Assembly: GCF_030296895.1 (NCBI RefSeq)
Contig: NZ_AP028022.1
Coordinates: 1,240,001-1,304,000, forward strand
Direction: 5' to 3'
DNA length: 64,000 bases
Source of the DNA: Helicobacter felistomachi
Lineage (GTDB): Bacteria > Campylobacterota > Campylobacteria > Campylobacterales > Helicobacteraceae
Part shown: positions 27,753 through 36,452 of the stretch, piece by piece
Layout: each line of letters begins with the position of its first letter
Position numbering within the stretch: position 1 is the first letter of the stretch
Notes under the pieces: generated by a model
Seen by the model: only the letters and a program-made list of their open reading frames with translations
The model's database searches: none
What the model was told of the DNA's origin: nothing
Program-made: the position numbers and the translations under genes

Positions 27753-29223
27753 ATGCAAAAGACCCTCCTCATCATCACGGACGGGATCGGGCATAACCCC
27801 AACCCTGAAGGCAACGCCTTTTTGGCAGCCAAAAAGCCCACCTACGATTGGCTCTTTAAGCATGTCCCCTATAGTCTGCTCAAAACGCATGGCCTAAGCG
27901 TGGGGCTGCCTGAAGAGCAAATGGGTAACTCGGAAGTGGGGCACATGTTGCATGGGGGCGGGGCGGGTGCTCTATCAAGATTTGGTGCGTATTTCTAAGG
28001 CGTTTGCTGAGGGGGAAATTGAGGATAACCCCGCTCTAAAAAGCGTAACCGAGCATGCCAAAGTGGTGCATGTCATCGGGCTGATGAGCGATGGAGGGGT
28101 GCACGCGCACATCCAGCACTTCACCAGCATGGCCTTGCTTTTAGAAAGGCTGGGTAAAAAAGTGTGGTTGCACCTCATCACCGATGGGCGCGACACGCTA
28201 CCCCAAAGTGCGCTGGGCTATTTAGAGCACATCAACTCCATTTGCGACGAGAACATCCACATCGCCAGCGTGGCGGGGCGTTTCTTTGCGATGGATCGCG
28301 ACAAACGCTACGAGCGGCTGCTTAAAGCTTACAACTGCATGGTGCACGCCGCCGACAAGACAGACTTCACCCCAGAGCGCTATATCAAAGAAATGTATTT
28401 TCAAGGCATCAGCGATGAGTTCATCGAGCCGGCAAGCTTTGGCGCTTATGCGGGCATGTTTGATGGCGAGGGGGTCATTTGTATCAATTTTAGAAGCGAT
28501 CGCATGCGCCAATTAGCCCAAGCTCTAGGCACGGGGGGCAAACTAGAGGGCTTTAAAGCCCCCCCCGAGCTTTACATCGCCACGATGACCAGTTACAGCC
28601 CAAACTTCACCTACCCCGTGCTGTTTGAAAAGCCCAACATCACCCACACCTTAGCCCAAGTGGTGGCTGAGGCGGGCTTAACCCAAACCCACATCGCCGA
28701 AACCGAGAAATATGCCCATGTGAGCTTTTTCATTAATGGTGGCATAGAAGAACCCTTTAAAAATGAAGAGCGGGTTTTGATCGAAAGCCCCAAGGTTAAA
28801 ACCTACGATTTATGCCCCGAAATGAGCGCTTTTGGCGTGGCGGACACGGTTTGTACGCATATGCAAAAGGGCAAGGATTTAATCATTGTCAACTTTGCCA
28901 ATGGGGACATGGTGGGGCACACGGGCAATTTTAAAGCGGCGGTGGCGGCTGTGGAGGCGGTGGATAAGGCTCTAGGGCAAATCGTGCAACTGGCTAAAGA
29001 GCTCGATTACGCTTTGGTGCTCACCAGCGACCATGGCAACTGCGAACACATGCAAGAGGGCGAGCAAACGCTCACCAACCACACCACCTACGAGGTCTAT
29101 TGTTTTGTGATGGGGCATGGAGTCAAACGCTTGAAAAACGGCGGGCTGAATAATGTCGCCGCCAGCGTGTTGAAGCTGATGGAGCTTGCTGTGCCTAGCA
29201 GCATGGACCCCGCTTTATTTTAA
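27753..29223 (+). CDS. gpmI: 2,3-bisphosphoglycerate-independent phosphoglycerate mutase, frameshifted in this sequence
   Basis: Interconverts 2- and 3-phosphoglycerate using two Mn ions. The first frame (from 27753) gives [11 protein letters not shown] and the catalytic serine motif MGNSEVGHM, then runs into a stop at 27998. The second frame continues with [17 protein letters not shown] to the end, including [12 protein letters not shown]5 tract at 27954-27958 lies at the junction; with G4 the frame is continuous (489 residues, H. pylori about 491). Usually the only such mutase in Helicobacter, so sequencing error is likely. Confidence 0.9.
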
Positions 29224-30154
29224 AATCTCTTGCACTTTAGCGAGGTTTTCATAGAAGGCCTTATACCTTGCTTGTGCTTGCTCTAATTTGAGGGGGATGA
29301 AATGCACCTTGTGCCCGGGCAGCATTTGGGCGAGGGCAAAAACGCTTTCCTTGAGCAAAGTGGCGATTTTAGGATACCCCCCCAAAGTTTGCCTGTCTGC
29401 CATGAGCACGATGGGCTGTCCGTCACTAGGCACCTGCACGCTGCCGAGCACTAAAGGGTTAGACACCAGCTCAGTTAACAAACGCCGCTTTAAAGCTTCC
29501 CCTTCTAGGCAAATGCCCATGCGATCGGCTCTTTGGCTAATCGTGTAGACGGAGTGGAAAAAGCGGCGCACACTTTGCAGGTTAAAATAATGCGCTTCTG
29601 TGCCTAAAAGGGCGGGTAGGCTCGTTTCTTTGGCATAAAGGGGGCGGTGGTTTTGGGGCAAAAGGCGTTTTTTCTGCGGGGGGCTTGGGGCGATCAAGAG
29701 TGCATCGCCTTCTTGCAATGCCCGCCCACAAAAGCCCCCAATTTTAGCACGCACATAAGTCGCCCTACTGCCCTGCACTAGGGGCACTTGCACCCCCCCC
29801 GCTAAAGGCCAAATATGCCCTAGCCCCGTCAAGTAGCCGCCCAAACTCTAAAATGTCCCCCGCCCGCACGGCATAAGACTCCCAATTAGCAATCCGCCCC
29901 CCATTAAGCTTAGGGCTTAAATTTGCCCCCGCAAGGGCAATTTGCATGGGCTTTAAAAATTCTAGGGTGTCGCCCGTGTAAGTCATTTCTAAGAGGGCTT
30001 GCTCTTTAGCGTTGCCGACTAAAAAATTTGCCACACAGGCACTAAAGGCATCCATAGCTCCGCTCACAGGGATTCCAAAGGCTTGATACCCCACCCGCCC
30101 CAAGTCTTGAACGGTGGTACACAGCCCCGCCTTTAGCACCCGCACACTAGGCAT
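29215..30154 (-). CDS. pxpC: 5-oxoprolinase subunit C, frameshifted in this sequence
   Basis: Subunit of the ATP-dependent PxpABC complex that opens 5-oxoproline to glutamate. Seen as two overlapping frames: [32 protein letters not shown] at the N-terminus, and the second frame from [20 protein letters not shown] to the end ([13 protein letters not shown]). The junction is a G8 run (C8 at 29793-29800 on plus): with G7 the gene reads through as 312 residues. A G8 tract is long enough to be a slippage switch. Overlaps pxpB by eight bases and gpmI's end by nine. Confidence 0.85.
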
Positions 30155-30872
30155 TGAGACTTGTCTTTGGCACGGGGGTGCGCTTTAGGGTGTGTGGGCT
30201 ATTTTTAAACTCTTGTAAAGTGATGGGCTTGTAGCGGACATAGTCGCCCGCAAAAATAGACACAGGGGGCTCTTGTGTGGGGATGTATAGGCTAATGGGG
30301 GTTTGTGCGAGGATGTGCCAGCCGGCCGGGCTAGTTATGGGGTAAATGCCGGTTTGGTCGTTGGCGATGCCAATAGAACCTGCGGCCACTTCCAGTCTAG
30401 GTGTGGCAAGGCGGGGCAACTTTAACGCAGGGTCTAGCCCGGCTAAGTAAATAAAACCGGGCAAAAAACCCAAACAATAGACCAAGTAATCCCGCCCGCT
30501 GTGCTTTTCTACCACCTGCGCCGCGCTCAAACCCGTTTGCTCTGCCACGCTCTTTAAATCCAGCCCCAACTCATAACAAGCGGGCACTTCCACTAAATAG
30601 ACTTCTTGCTCTTTCTCTGCTGAAGTGTCTAGGCTAAGGGTTTTCACACACTGCACCAAGTTAGCGTAGGTTTGGATCAAAGGGTCATAAACCACAAGTA
30701 AAGAGGTGTAAGCGGGTAGTAGCTCTAACACCCCTTGTAACCTTTGTGCCTTTAACTTTTCGCACAACAAGCGCACCTTGGCGTTGAGGCTAGGCGTGAT
30801 CGCGCCACCTAAAGTGATCAAAAGGGCATCCTCAGCGCAAGGTTTAAATTCCACCGATGACTCAAGCCGCAT
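30147..30872 (-). CDS. pxpB: 5-oxoprolinase subunit B
   Basis: KipI/allophanate-hydrolase-subunit-1-like protein of 241 residues that forms the oxoprolinase with PxpA and PxpC. Diagnostic segments are CLGFLPGFIYLAGLDPALKLPRLATPR and GSIGIANDQTGIYPITSPAGWHILAQTP. The ATG lies one base after the transporter stop; it overlaps pxpC downstream. Cytoplasmic. Confidence 0.9.
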   Translation of the reverse strand: MRLESSVEFKPCAEDALLITLGGAITPSLNAKVRLLCEKLKAQRLQGVLELLPAYTSLLVVYDPLIQTYANLVQCVKTLSLDTSAEKEQEVYLVEVPACYELGLDLKSVAEQTGLSAAQVVEKHSGRDYLVYCLGFLPGFIYLAGLDPALKLPRLATPRLEVAAGSIGIANDQTGIYPITSPAGWHILAQTPISLYIPTQEPPVSIFAGDYVRYKPITLQEFKNSPHTLKRTPVPKTSLNA

Positions 30873-30873
30873 T

Positions 30874-32008
30874 CTAAGTCCCCAATAGTTTGAAGAGCGG
30901 TTTTAAAGAGAGCAGTCCCCAGTAGGCACTAAAGCTCACCACCACCCAGCCTAGCACGCTTAAGATGAGGGGGTGCTTGTAAGTACCCACAATTTTAGGG
31001 CTTTTGGCGGCAATGAGCATGAGGGCTAAAGTTAAGGGCAAAATCAGCCCGTTTAACGCCCCAGCAGCAACTAAAAGTGTGGCGGGTTTGCCCACACCCA
31101 AAAAGATCAACGTCGGCACGCCGATAAAACCCACCACCCATGTGTTTTCTTGCCTTCTCACCCAGCTTAAGTTTCGTAAAAACGACACGCTCGTGTAAGC
31201 CGCACCCACAATGGAGGTGAGACTCGCTGCCAAAAACACCACACCAAAGACCACACGCCCCCACTCCCCAAAAGACTCAAAGGCACTAAGGGCGGGGTTA
31301 GCAGGCTTTAGCACCACCCCACTTTCCACAACGCCTAAAATCACCAAGAACAACAACCCCCTAACCAAAGTCGCCACAAAGATGCCTAAGTAGGCGGCTA
31401 AATCCACTTCCTTTAAGCGATGAGTGCCACAAACCTTGGCGTCTAAAAGCCGATGCCCGCCTGAGAAAATGATATAGCCCCCTACGGTGCCCCCGATTAA
31501 GGTCAGCACCGCCACCATAGAGAAGTGGCTTGGGTGTAGGCTCTCTTTGAACACTTGCGCTAGAGGGGCTTTGGCGTGTAGGGCGACAATGCCCATCAAC
31601 ACGACCATCAACACCCCCAAGATCTGCGTCATTTTATCCATGAACGCCATTGCCCGCTTAAAGAGAAACACCCCAATGGCTAAACACGCCCCAAGCCCCG
31701 CCCCCGTGTTGAGGTTGAACCCCCAAGCACTTGTAAGCCCAAAGCCATGCCCCCACATTGCCGATGTTAAAAACCAATCCCCCTAGACAAATCAAAAAGG
31801 TCAAAAACGCCCCGAGCCCGGGCAGCAGGGCACTTGCAATCTCTTGCCCCCTTTGATTAGCCACAGCCAGCACCCGCCACACATTGAGTTGGGCGATTAG
31901 GGAGGCTAGAGTGGCGATGAGAATAGCGCAGGCAAAAGCACTTTTGAGCTCTTGTGTGAATTGTGCGCTTTGGGTGAGAAAGCCCGGCCCCACCGCTGAG
32001 GTTGCCAT
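30874..32008 (-). CDS. NRAMP-related transporter in the oxoprolinase operon, frameshifted
   Basis: Membrane protein of the divalent-metal/NRAMP superfamily like B. subtilis YcsG, which also sits with pxp (ycsF/kip) genes; a 5-oxoproline or co-substrate transport role is inferred from that context. The first frame gives ATSAVGPGFLTQ and ends near 31658; the second continues through about nine hydrophobic segments. A G5 run at the junction (C5 at 31750-31754 on plus) restores one frame of 377 residues if read as G4. Homology (SHLLGAAFL) extends before the ATG at 32008 up to the pxpA stop, with no ordinary start codon there. Confidence 0.75.
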
Positions 32009-32033
32009 TAAAAACGCCGCTCCGAGTAAGTGG

Positions 32034-32813
32034 CTAATGCGCCCCCCTTATGAACTCCCCTAAGGGTTTGATTGCCACCCCATTTTTTAGCAAAACTTCT
32101 TTAATCTGCATGACCAGCCACACCGCTTGAGGGTTGTCGCCATGCACACAAATGGAGTCGGCCACAATGTCTATAGTTTTGCCGCTGATGGTTTGCACCT
32201 TGCGCTCTTTAACCATGCAAACCACCCGCACCAAGGCTTCGCTCAAGTCGGTTACAAAGGCTTGTGGATGGGCTCTTGGTGCCAACCGCCCATCGTCTAA
32301 GTAGTGCCTATCCGCAAAAACTTCTTGGGCGATTTTTAAACCCATTTCTTGCCCCAACTTTGCCATAGGGCTAAGGCTAGGGGCGAGCACAATCAAATTG
32401 GGCTCAAAGTCCCCCACCCCCTCAAGCACCGCTCGTGCTAGCTTTAAATCGTAGGCGGCTTGGTTGTAAAAACTCCCGTGCAATTTGACATGCTGTAAGG
32501 GGGTTTGCTGTGCTTTGGCAAAGGCATAGAGCGCACCCACTTGGTAGAGTGTGTAGGCTTTGGCCTCTTTGGGGCTGATTTTTAAATCACGCCGCCCAAA
32601 GCCCAAAAGGTCGGGATAACCTGGGTGTGCGCCCAACCCTAGGTTTGATTTTTTGGCTAAGCCGACCATTTCTTGCATGATCAACGGATCGCTTGCGTGC
32701 CAGCCACAAGCCAAATTCGCGCTGCTGACAAACTCCATGATGGCGGCATCATCGCCCAAGCGATACACCCCAAAGCCCTCGCCCATGTCGCTGTTTAAAT
32801 CCACACAATCCAT
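32034..32813 (-). CDS. pxpA: 5-oxoprolinase subunit A (LamB/YcsF family)
   Basis: 259-residue cytoplasmic subunit. The start MDCVDLNSDMGEGFGVYRLGDDAAIM and NLACGWHASDP are the LamB/YcsF hallmark; KLHGSFYNQA and EVFADRHYLDDGRL follow in order. First gene of pxpA-transporter-pxpB-pxpC. Its 5' end overlaps the divergent fbp promoter. Confidence 0.92.
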   Translation of the reverse strand: MDCVDLNSDMGEGFGVYRLGDDAAIMEFVSSANLACGWHASDPLIMQEMVGLAKKSNLGLGAHPGYPDLLGFGRRDLKISPKEAKAYTLYQVGALYAFAKAQQTPLQHVKLHGSFYNQAAYDLKLARAVLEGVGDFEPNLIVLAPSLSPMAKLGQEMGLKIAQEVFADRHYLDDGRLAPRAHPQAFVTDLSEALVRVVCMVKERKVQTISGKTIDIVADSICVHGDNPQAVWLVMQIKEVLLKNGVAIKPLGEFIRGAH

Positions 32814-32821
32814 GCTACAAT
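32813..32821 (+). promoter_or_regulatory. Extended -10 promoter element of fbp
   Basis: TGCTACAAT (TG at 32813-32814, TACAAT at 32816-32821) lies 29 bases before the fbp ATG and is followed by a CTAAAGGAC ribosome site. It overlaps the first codon of divergent pxpA. Confidence 0.5.
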
Positions 32822-32850
32822 GCTAACACGAAATTCTAAAGGACAAGAAA

Positions 32851-33726
32851 ATGCCGGTCCCCATCGTGCAAGCCTTGCAAACCCTGGCCCCCAAAGTCTA
32901 TCAAGCCATTAAACAAGGCGACACCCGCTACACCGATCACAAAAACCCCACCGCAGATTTACAATTAGCCGTGGATGTAGCGGCAGATCAGCTCATTTTT
33001 GAAGCCTTAATGCAAGTGCCTAGCGTGGGGGGCGTGATGAGCGAAGAGAGGCAAGAAGCGCAGTATAACGAACAGGGGGATTTTTTAGTCGCTTTTGACC
33101 CCCTGGATGGCTCTAGCGTGGTGGGGGCGAATTTTTTAGTGGGGAGCATTTTTGGGGTGTATGATCGCCCTGCTTTGGGTTTTGCTGAGCCAAATATGGC
33201 ACACCATATCCAAATGGGGGCGTATATTCTGTATGGGGCGAAGTTAGAATTAGTTGTGGCGACCACGCAAGATGTTACGCATTATATTTACAATGAAGAC
33301 ATGCAAAAGTGGCACACAAAGGGGGCGTTAAAATTAAAAGAGAAGGGTAAAAACCTAGCACCCGGGGGTTCTTGGCAACACTTTAGCCCCGCATATATAG
33401 AATTTTTAATGGCATTTTTCAAGCAGGGCTACCGTCTGCGTTACAGCGGGAGCATGGTTGCCGACATACACCACTTACTCAGCAAAGAGGGGGGGCTCTT
33501 TTGCTACCCAGCCACCACAGATGCTCCCCTAGGCAAGTTGCGTAAACTCTTTGAGGTCTATCCCCTAGCCTTTGTCGTAGAAAAGGCGGGGGGACTTAGC
33601 TTTGATGGCATGCAAAATATCTTAAACGCCCCCTTAAACAGCCTGCACGACAAAAGCCCATGTTTTCTAGGCTCAAAAGTTGAAATGGAGGCGTTAAAGC
33701 AGTGGATGCGTTCGAGCAAAAACTAG
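32851..33726 (+). CDS. fbp: Class I fructose-1,6-bisphosphatase
   Basis: Dephosphorylates fructose 1,6-bisphosphate, the committed step of gluconeogenesis. Metal and substrate motifs are present: SEERQEA, VAFDPLDGSSVVGANF and RYSGSMVADIHHLL, with KLRKLFEVYPLAFVVEKAGG toward the end. 291 residues. Good AAAGGA before the ATG. The 3' end overlaps the next small gene by 25 bases. Confidence 0.95.
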   Translation: MPVPIVQALQTLAPKVYQAIKQGDTRYTDHKNPTADLQLAVDVAADQLIFEALMQVPSVGGVMSEERQEAQYNEQGDFLVAFDPLDGSSVVGANFLVGSIFGVYDRPALGFAEPNMAHHIQMGAYILYGAKLELVVATTQDVTHYIYNEDMQKWHTKGALKLKEKGKNLAPGGSWQHFSPAYIEFLMAFFKQGYRLRYSGSMVADIHHLLSKEGGLFCYPATTDAPLGKLRKLFEVYPLAFVVEKAGGLSFDGMQNILNAPLNSLHDKSPCFLGSKVEMEALKQWMRSSKN

Positions 33727-33884
33727 ATGAATGGAAACAAAAGGTGCAGGCTTGCCAAGAGCGCAAGGGTGTGGGCTCTTGCTTGCGTTGCAGTTTGACT
33801 TTGGAGTGTGCGGAGAGAAAGGCCTATGTTGCGAGCGTGTATGCAAGCATGAATAAAGGCCAACAGGGCAATTTTGATTTTTAG
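33702..33884 (+). CDS. Small four-cysteine protein of unknown function
   Basis: 60 residues with Cys18, Cys27, Cys30 and Cys36 (spacing C-x8-C-x2-C-x5-C), a plausible zinc or iron-sulfur site, and the C-terminal end SMNKGQQGNFDF. It starts inside the fbp end, so it is probably translated with fbp. The start ATG at 33702 is the only one before the cysteines. No function recognised. Confidence 0.7.
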   Translation: MDAFEQKLDEWKQKVQACQERKGVGSCLRCSLTLECAERKAYVASVYASMNKGQQGNFDF

Positions 33885-33898
33885 CTAAAGGATTTGTG

Positions 33899-34579
33899 AT
33901 GTTGCAAAGGTTTAGATTTGGTGTGGGGGTGTTGTGTGCTTTAGTCAGCGTGGCGTTGGCTGAGAAAAACGGCGTGTATGTGTCGGGGGGGTTGCAATAC
34001 ACCTTAGTCAAAACCACGATCTCCAGGGGGATGTATGCCAACGAGGCGCAGCCTTTGGGTCTAAGTGGCTACACCCCGGGGATGAGCAACATGTACGGCT
34101 TTAGCCTAAATGCGGGCTATAAAATGTTTTTTGGCAAGCTAGAAAGGCGCAATGGAGTTAGAATCTACGCTTTTTATGACTACGGCTACGACAACCCCAG
34201 CTTCAACGGCCCTCGCTTAAACGACAATGTCTACGGCGTGGGGGCGGATTATCTCTTCAATTTCATCGACAAACGTAAAATGCAGGTGGGTTTTTTTATG
34301 GGCTTGGCGTTTGCGGGCAGTTCGTGGAGCAATTCGGGGGCTTCGTATGTTAAGAATCTTGCCAAATACCCCGGAGTGAGCGAGAATTTTAGTTACTTTC
34401 AAATCCCCGTGAATGTGGGCGTGCGGACGAATGTTACCAAGCACCAAGGCTTTGAGTTCGGGTTAAAAATCCCTTTAGTGCGTAATTACTACTTCCGCTC
34501 CATTGCCCCCGGGGGCATTTATGGCTTGACTTTCCAAAGAAGCATTGTTTTTTATGGCAATTATGTTTATAACTTTTAG
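33899..34579 (+). CDS. Helicobacter outer-membrane protein
   Basis: Beta-barrel outer-membrane protein of 226 residues with signal peptide (MLQRFRFGVGVLCALVSVALA). Alternating strands with aromatic girdles, such as YGFSLNAGYKMFFGK and GVRIYAFYDYGYDNPSF, and a C-terminal strand ending in aromatic residues (FYGNYVYNF) are typical of Helicobacter Hop/Hor/Hof-type barrels. Exact subfamily not assigned. TAAAGGA precedes the ATG; 14 bases follow the small cysteine gene. Confidence 0.85.
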   Translation: MLQRFRFGVGVLCALVSVALAEKNGVYVSGGLQYTLVKTTISRGMYANEAQPLGLSGYTPGMSNMYGFSLNAGYKMFFGKLERRNGVRIYAFYDYGYDNPSFNGPRLNDNVYGVGADYLFNFIDKRKMQVGFFMGLAFAGSSWSNSGASYVKNLAKYPGVSENFSYFQIPVNVGVRTNVTKHQGFEFGLKIPLVRNYYFRSIAPGGIYGLTFQRSIVFYGNYVYNF

Positions 34580-34914
34580 GCGATGCCCAAAATGCGTGCG
34601 TGTAGGGTTAAATAAGCAGTTGAGGGCTATATAAAATCTATTGACAAGCTTTGTATTGTTTTTGTCTGGTGTGGGGGCGATTGTGGCAGGGGTTGAAGGG
34701 CTTTCGCATATCTCCACACCAAGAACGGCTAAACCTCCAAGCCCCCTATCTATTCAATCCTAGCAAATCCAAAAACCCAAACCACCCCTTACAAATCTCC
34801 AACCAACCACACAACCAACAAAACCAAAGCCCCAACTCCAAAGCACACAACACCTAAAAAGGGAATGCGCTTTAATGTTGTTTATCGGTGCCGTAAAGAT
34901 GGCATGAAGCTCTT
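34580..34914. other. Gene-free stretch with a strongly G-depleted tract
   Basis: No gene recognised. Bases 34741-34860 on the plus strand contain only about four G in 120, with runs of A and C (aaccaaccacacaaccaac). A 68-codon open frame crosses it, but its product is just low-complexity Asn/Gln/Pro/Ser and I do not call it a gene. It separates the outer-membrane protein from the transposon-associated segment. Confidence 0.5.
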
Positions 34915-35128
34915 GCCAGAAAAGCCAAAATGGACGCAAAAGCTCCTGTAAAGGGAGTATTTTTGTCTGTCCCATTTGTGAAAAAATAGGTATTGTGGGC
35001 GTTACAGCACCATTAGCAAGAGACCACGACCACAAAACCGGTAAGGGCAGTGAGTGGATGTAGATTAAAGACAACCCCAAATTTTTAGAAAAGTGATCGA
35101 ATATCTTGAGAAACACAAAAACAACTAA
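34915..35128 (+). pseudogene. Remnant of an endonuclease VII-type HNH gene
   Basis: Across several frames one reads ARKAKMDAKAPVKG, then IFVCPICEKIGIVG and LARDHDHKTGKGSEW, a stop, then IKDNPKFLEK and, after one more shift, VIEYLEKHKNN and a stop at 35128. CPIC, the DHDHKTG motif and KDNPKFLEKVIEYL are the pattern of phage T4 endonuclease VII-like (PF02945) HNH nucleases. At least two shifts plus a stop make it non-functional. It ends right at the edge of the IS607-type element, suggesting old phage DNA. Confidence 0.6.
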
Positions 35129-35152
35129 CCGTTCTTACAAACCTATAAAACC

Positions 35153-35176
35153 GCATAAAATCCTATAAAATCCTAT
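35153..35176 (-). repeat. Right-end repeat of the IS607-type element
   Basis: On the minus strand it reads ATAGGATTTTATAGG followed by ATTTTATGC, i.e. two copies of ATAGGATTTT. It matches the sequence at 37134-37159 on the opposite strand (ATAGAATTTTATAG). It overlaps the tnpB stop, so it probably also lies within the guide RNA region of the TnpB element. Confidence 0.55.
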
Positions 35177-36452
35177 CAATAGAAAAAAATTTTAAAGATT
35201 GCGGTTTTTGTTGTATTCCTGTTTCCACCATGCTGGTTACTAAGCCATTCTTTGCAAAACAACTTAATAGAGCCGTCATGTCCGCAGGCGTAAATTCGGT
35301 GGGAACTCCACCTACTAAATGCTTCACTAGATTAACACTGGCGTTAAAATCTCTATCCACCGCCATACCACACGCCCCACAATGATACACTCTATCACTA
35401 AGCGTTAAATCCTTTTTGACATTGCCACATCCAGAGCAAGTTTTAGAGCTAGGATAAAAGGCATCGGCTCGCTTAATCTCTCTGTCATAGCATTTGGCTT
35501 TATACTCTAAGAGCGTGTTAAAAGCAGAGATGCTGACATCGCTAAGGGCTTTGGCTAGTTTAGAGTTTTTGAGCATGTTAGACACTTTCAAACTCTCCAT
35601 ACACAGGACTTTGGCGTGCCTTATTAGAGCGGTGCTGAGCTTGTGTAAAAAGTCAGTGCGGATATTGGCAATGCGTGCGTGTAAGCGGTTTAGGCGTAAA
35701 GTGGCTTTAAGATAATTAGCGGATTTTCTAGTCTTGTCGCCTTTGGTTTTCGGGTGTTGCTTTTTAGAAACTTGCCTGCTAAATCTTTTGAGCCGTCTTG
35801 TTAGCCTATTTAAGGGCTTAGGTGCTTGGATTTGTAAGCCATTAGATAGACTAGCAAACGCTTTAATGCCTGTATCCACACCTAGAGTGCTATTACTCTT
35901 AATGGGCTTATGCGTGCGGTTAAACTCCTCTTGTGTGGTGTTGATTTGAATGGAAACAAAGAATTTAGCCCCCTTTTGTGTAATGGTCGCCCCATTGATT
36001 TTACCTTGCAATCTTAGTCTCTCTGTCATTTTAATTTTAGGCAAATTAGGGATTTTTAGATAGTCTTTTGTGCCACCTTGAATGATTTTTATTTGGTCGC
36101 CCCCAATGTAGAAACTGCCTTGATGTTCTCTTTTGCGCTTAAAACGGGGGTAGCTCAATTTGCCAAGCTTTAGGTCTTTAAAGAATTTTTGAAACGCTAG
36201 GTTTAAATGCGTAAAAGGCTGTGCGGTGGCATATTTTGTAACCTCATAGACAAAGGGATAATTCGTTTTTTTAAGAGCGTTAAACTCTTTCTTTAGGGCA
36301 AGGTGGTTAGATTTAATGCCCTTTTCGTAGTTTTCCTTCCACTTGGCTAGTCCCCAATTATAGGCTAATCGAGCACACCCAAAGGCTTTTTTAAAATGGG
36401 TCTTTGCCTTGTTGTTAGGGTTTAATTCAATCTTGTGGGTCAGTTGTAACAT
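35163..36452 (-). CDS. tnpB: TnpB RNA-guided nuclease (IS607-associated)
   Basis: 429 residues, the full size for TnpB. N-terminal helix-turn-helix/OrfB region, then the split RuvC domain: Asp193 in GVDTGIKAF, Glu286 in CMESLKVSN and the final Asp in AVDRDFNASVNL (366-372). A zinc ribbon (CSGCGNVKK...YHCGACG) sits between the last two. All catalytic residues are present, so nuclease activity is plausible. TnpB proteins use a guide RNA from their own 3' end and help the transposon persist. Overlaps tnpA by 26 bases. Confidence 0.93.
   Translation of the reverse strand: MLQLTHKIELNPNNKAKTHFKKAFGCARLAYNWGLAKWKENYEKGIKSNHLALKKEFNALKKTNYPFVYEVTKYATAQPFTHLNLAFQKFFKDLKLGKLSYPRFKRKREHQGSFYIGGDQIKIIQGGTKDYLKIPNLPKIKMTERLRLQGKINGATITQKGAKFFVSIQINTTQEEFNRTHKPIKSNSTLGVDTGIKAFASLSNGLQIQAPKPLNRLTRRLKRFSRQVSKKQHPKTKGDKTRKSANYLKATLRLNRLHARIANIRTDFLHKLSTALIRHAKVLCMESLKVSNMLKNSKLAKALSDVSISAFNTLLEYKAKCYDREIKRADAFYPSSKTCSGCGNVKKDLTLSDRVYHCGACGMAVDRDFNASVNLVKHLVGGVPTEFTPADMTALLSCFAKNGLVTSMVETGIQQKPQSLKFFSIDRIL

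Noticed and set aside
34651-34857. 68-codon frame through the G-depleted tract
   Set aside because: The product is low-complexity Asn/Gln/Pro/Ser sequence without ribosome site or homology.
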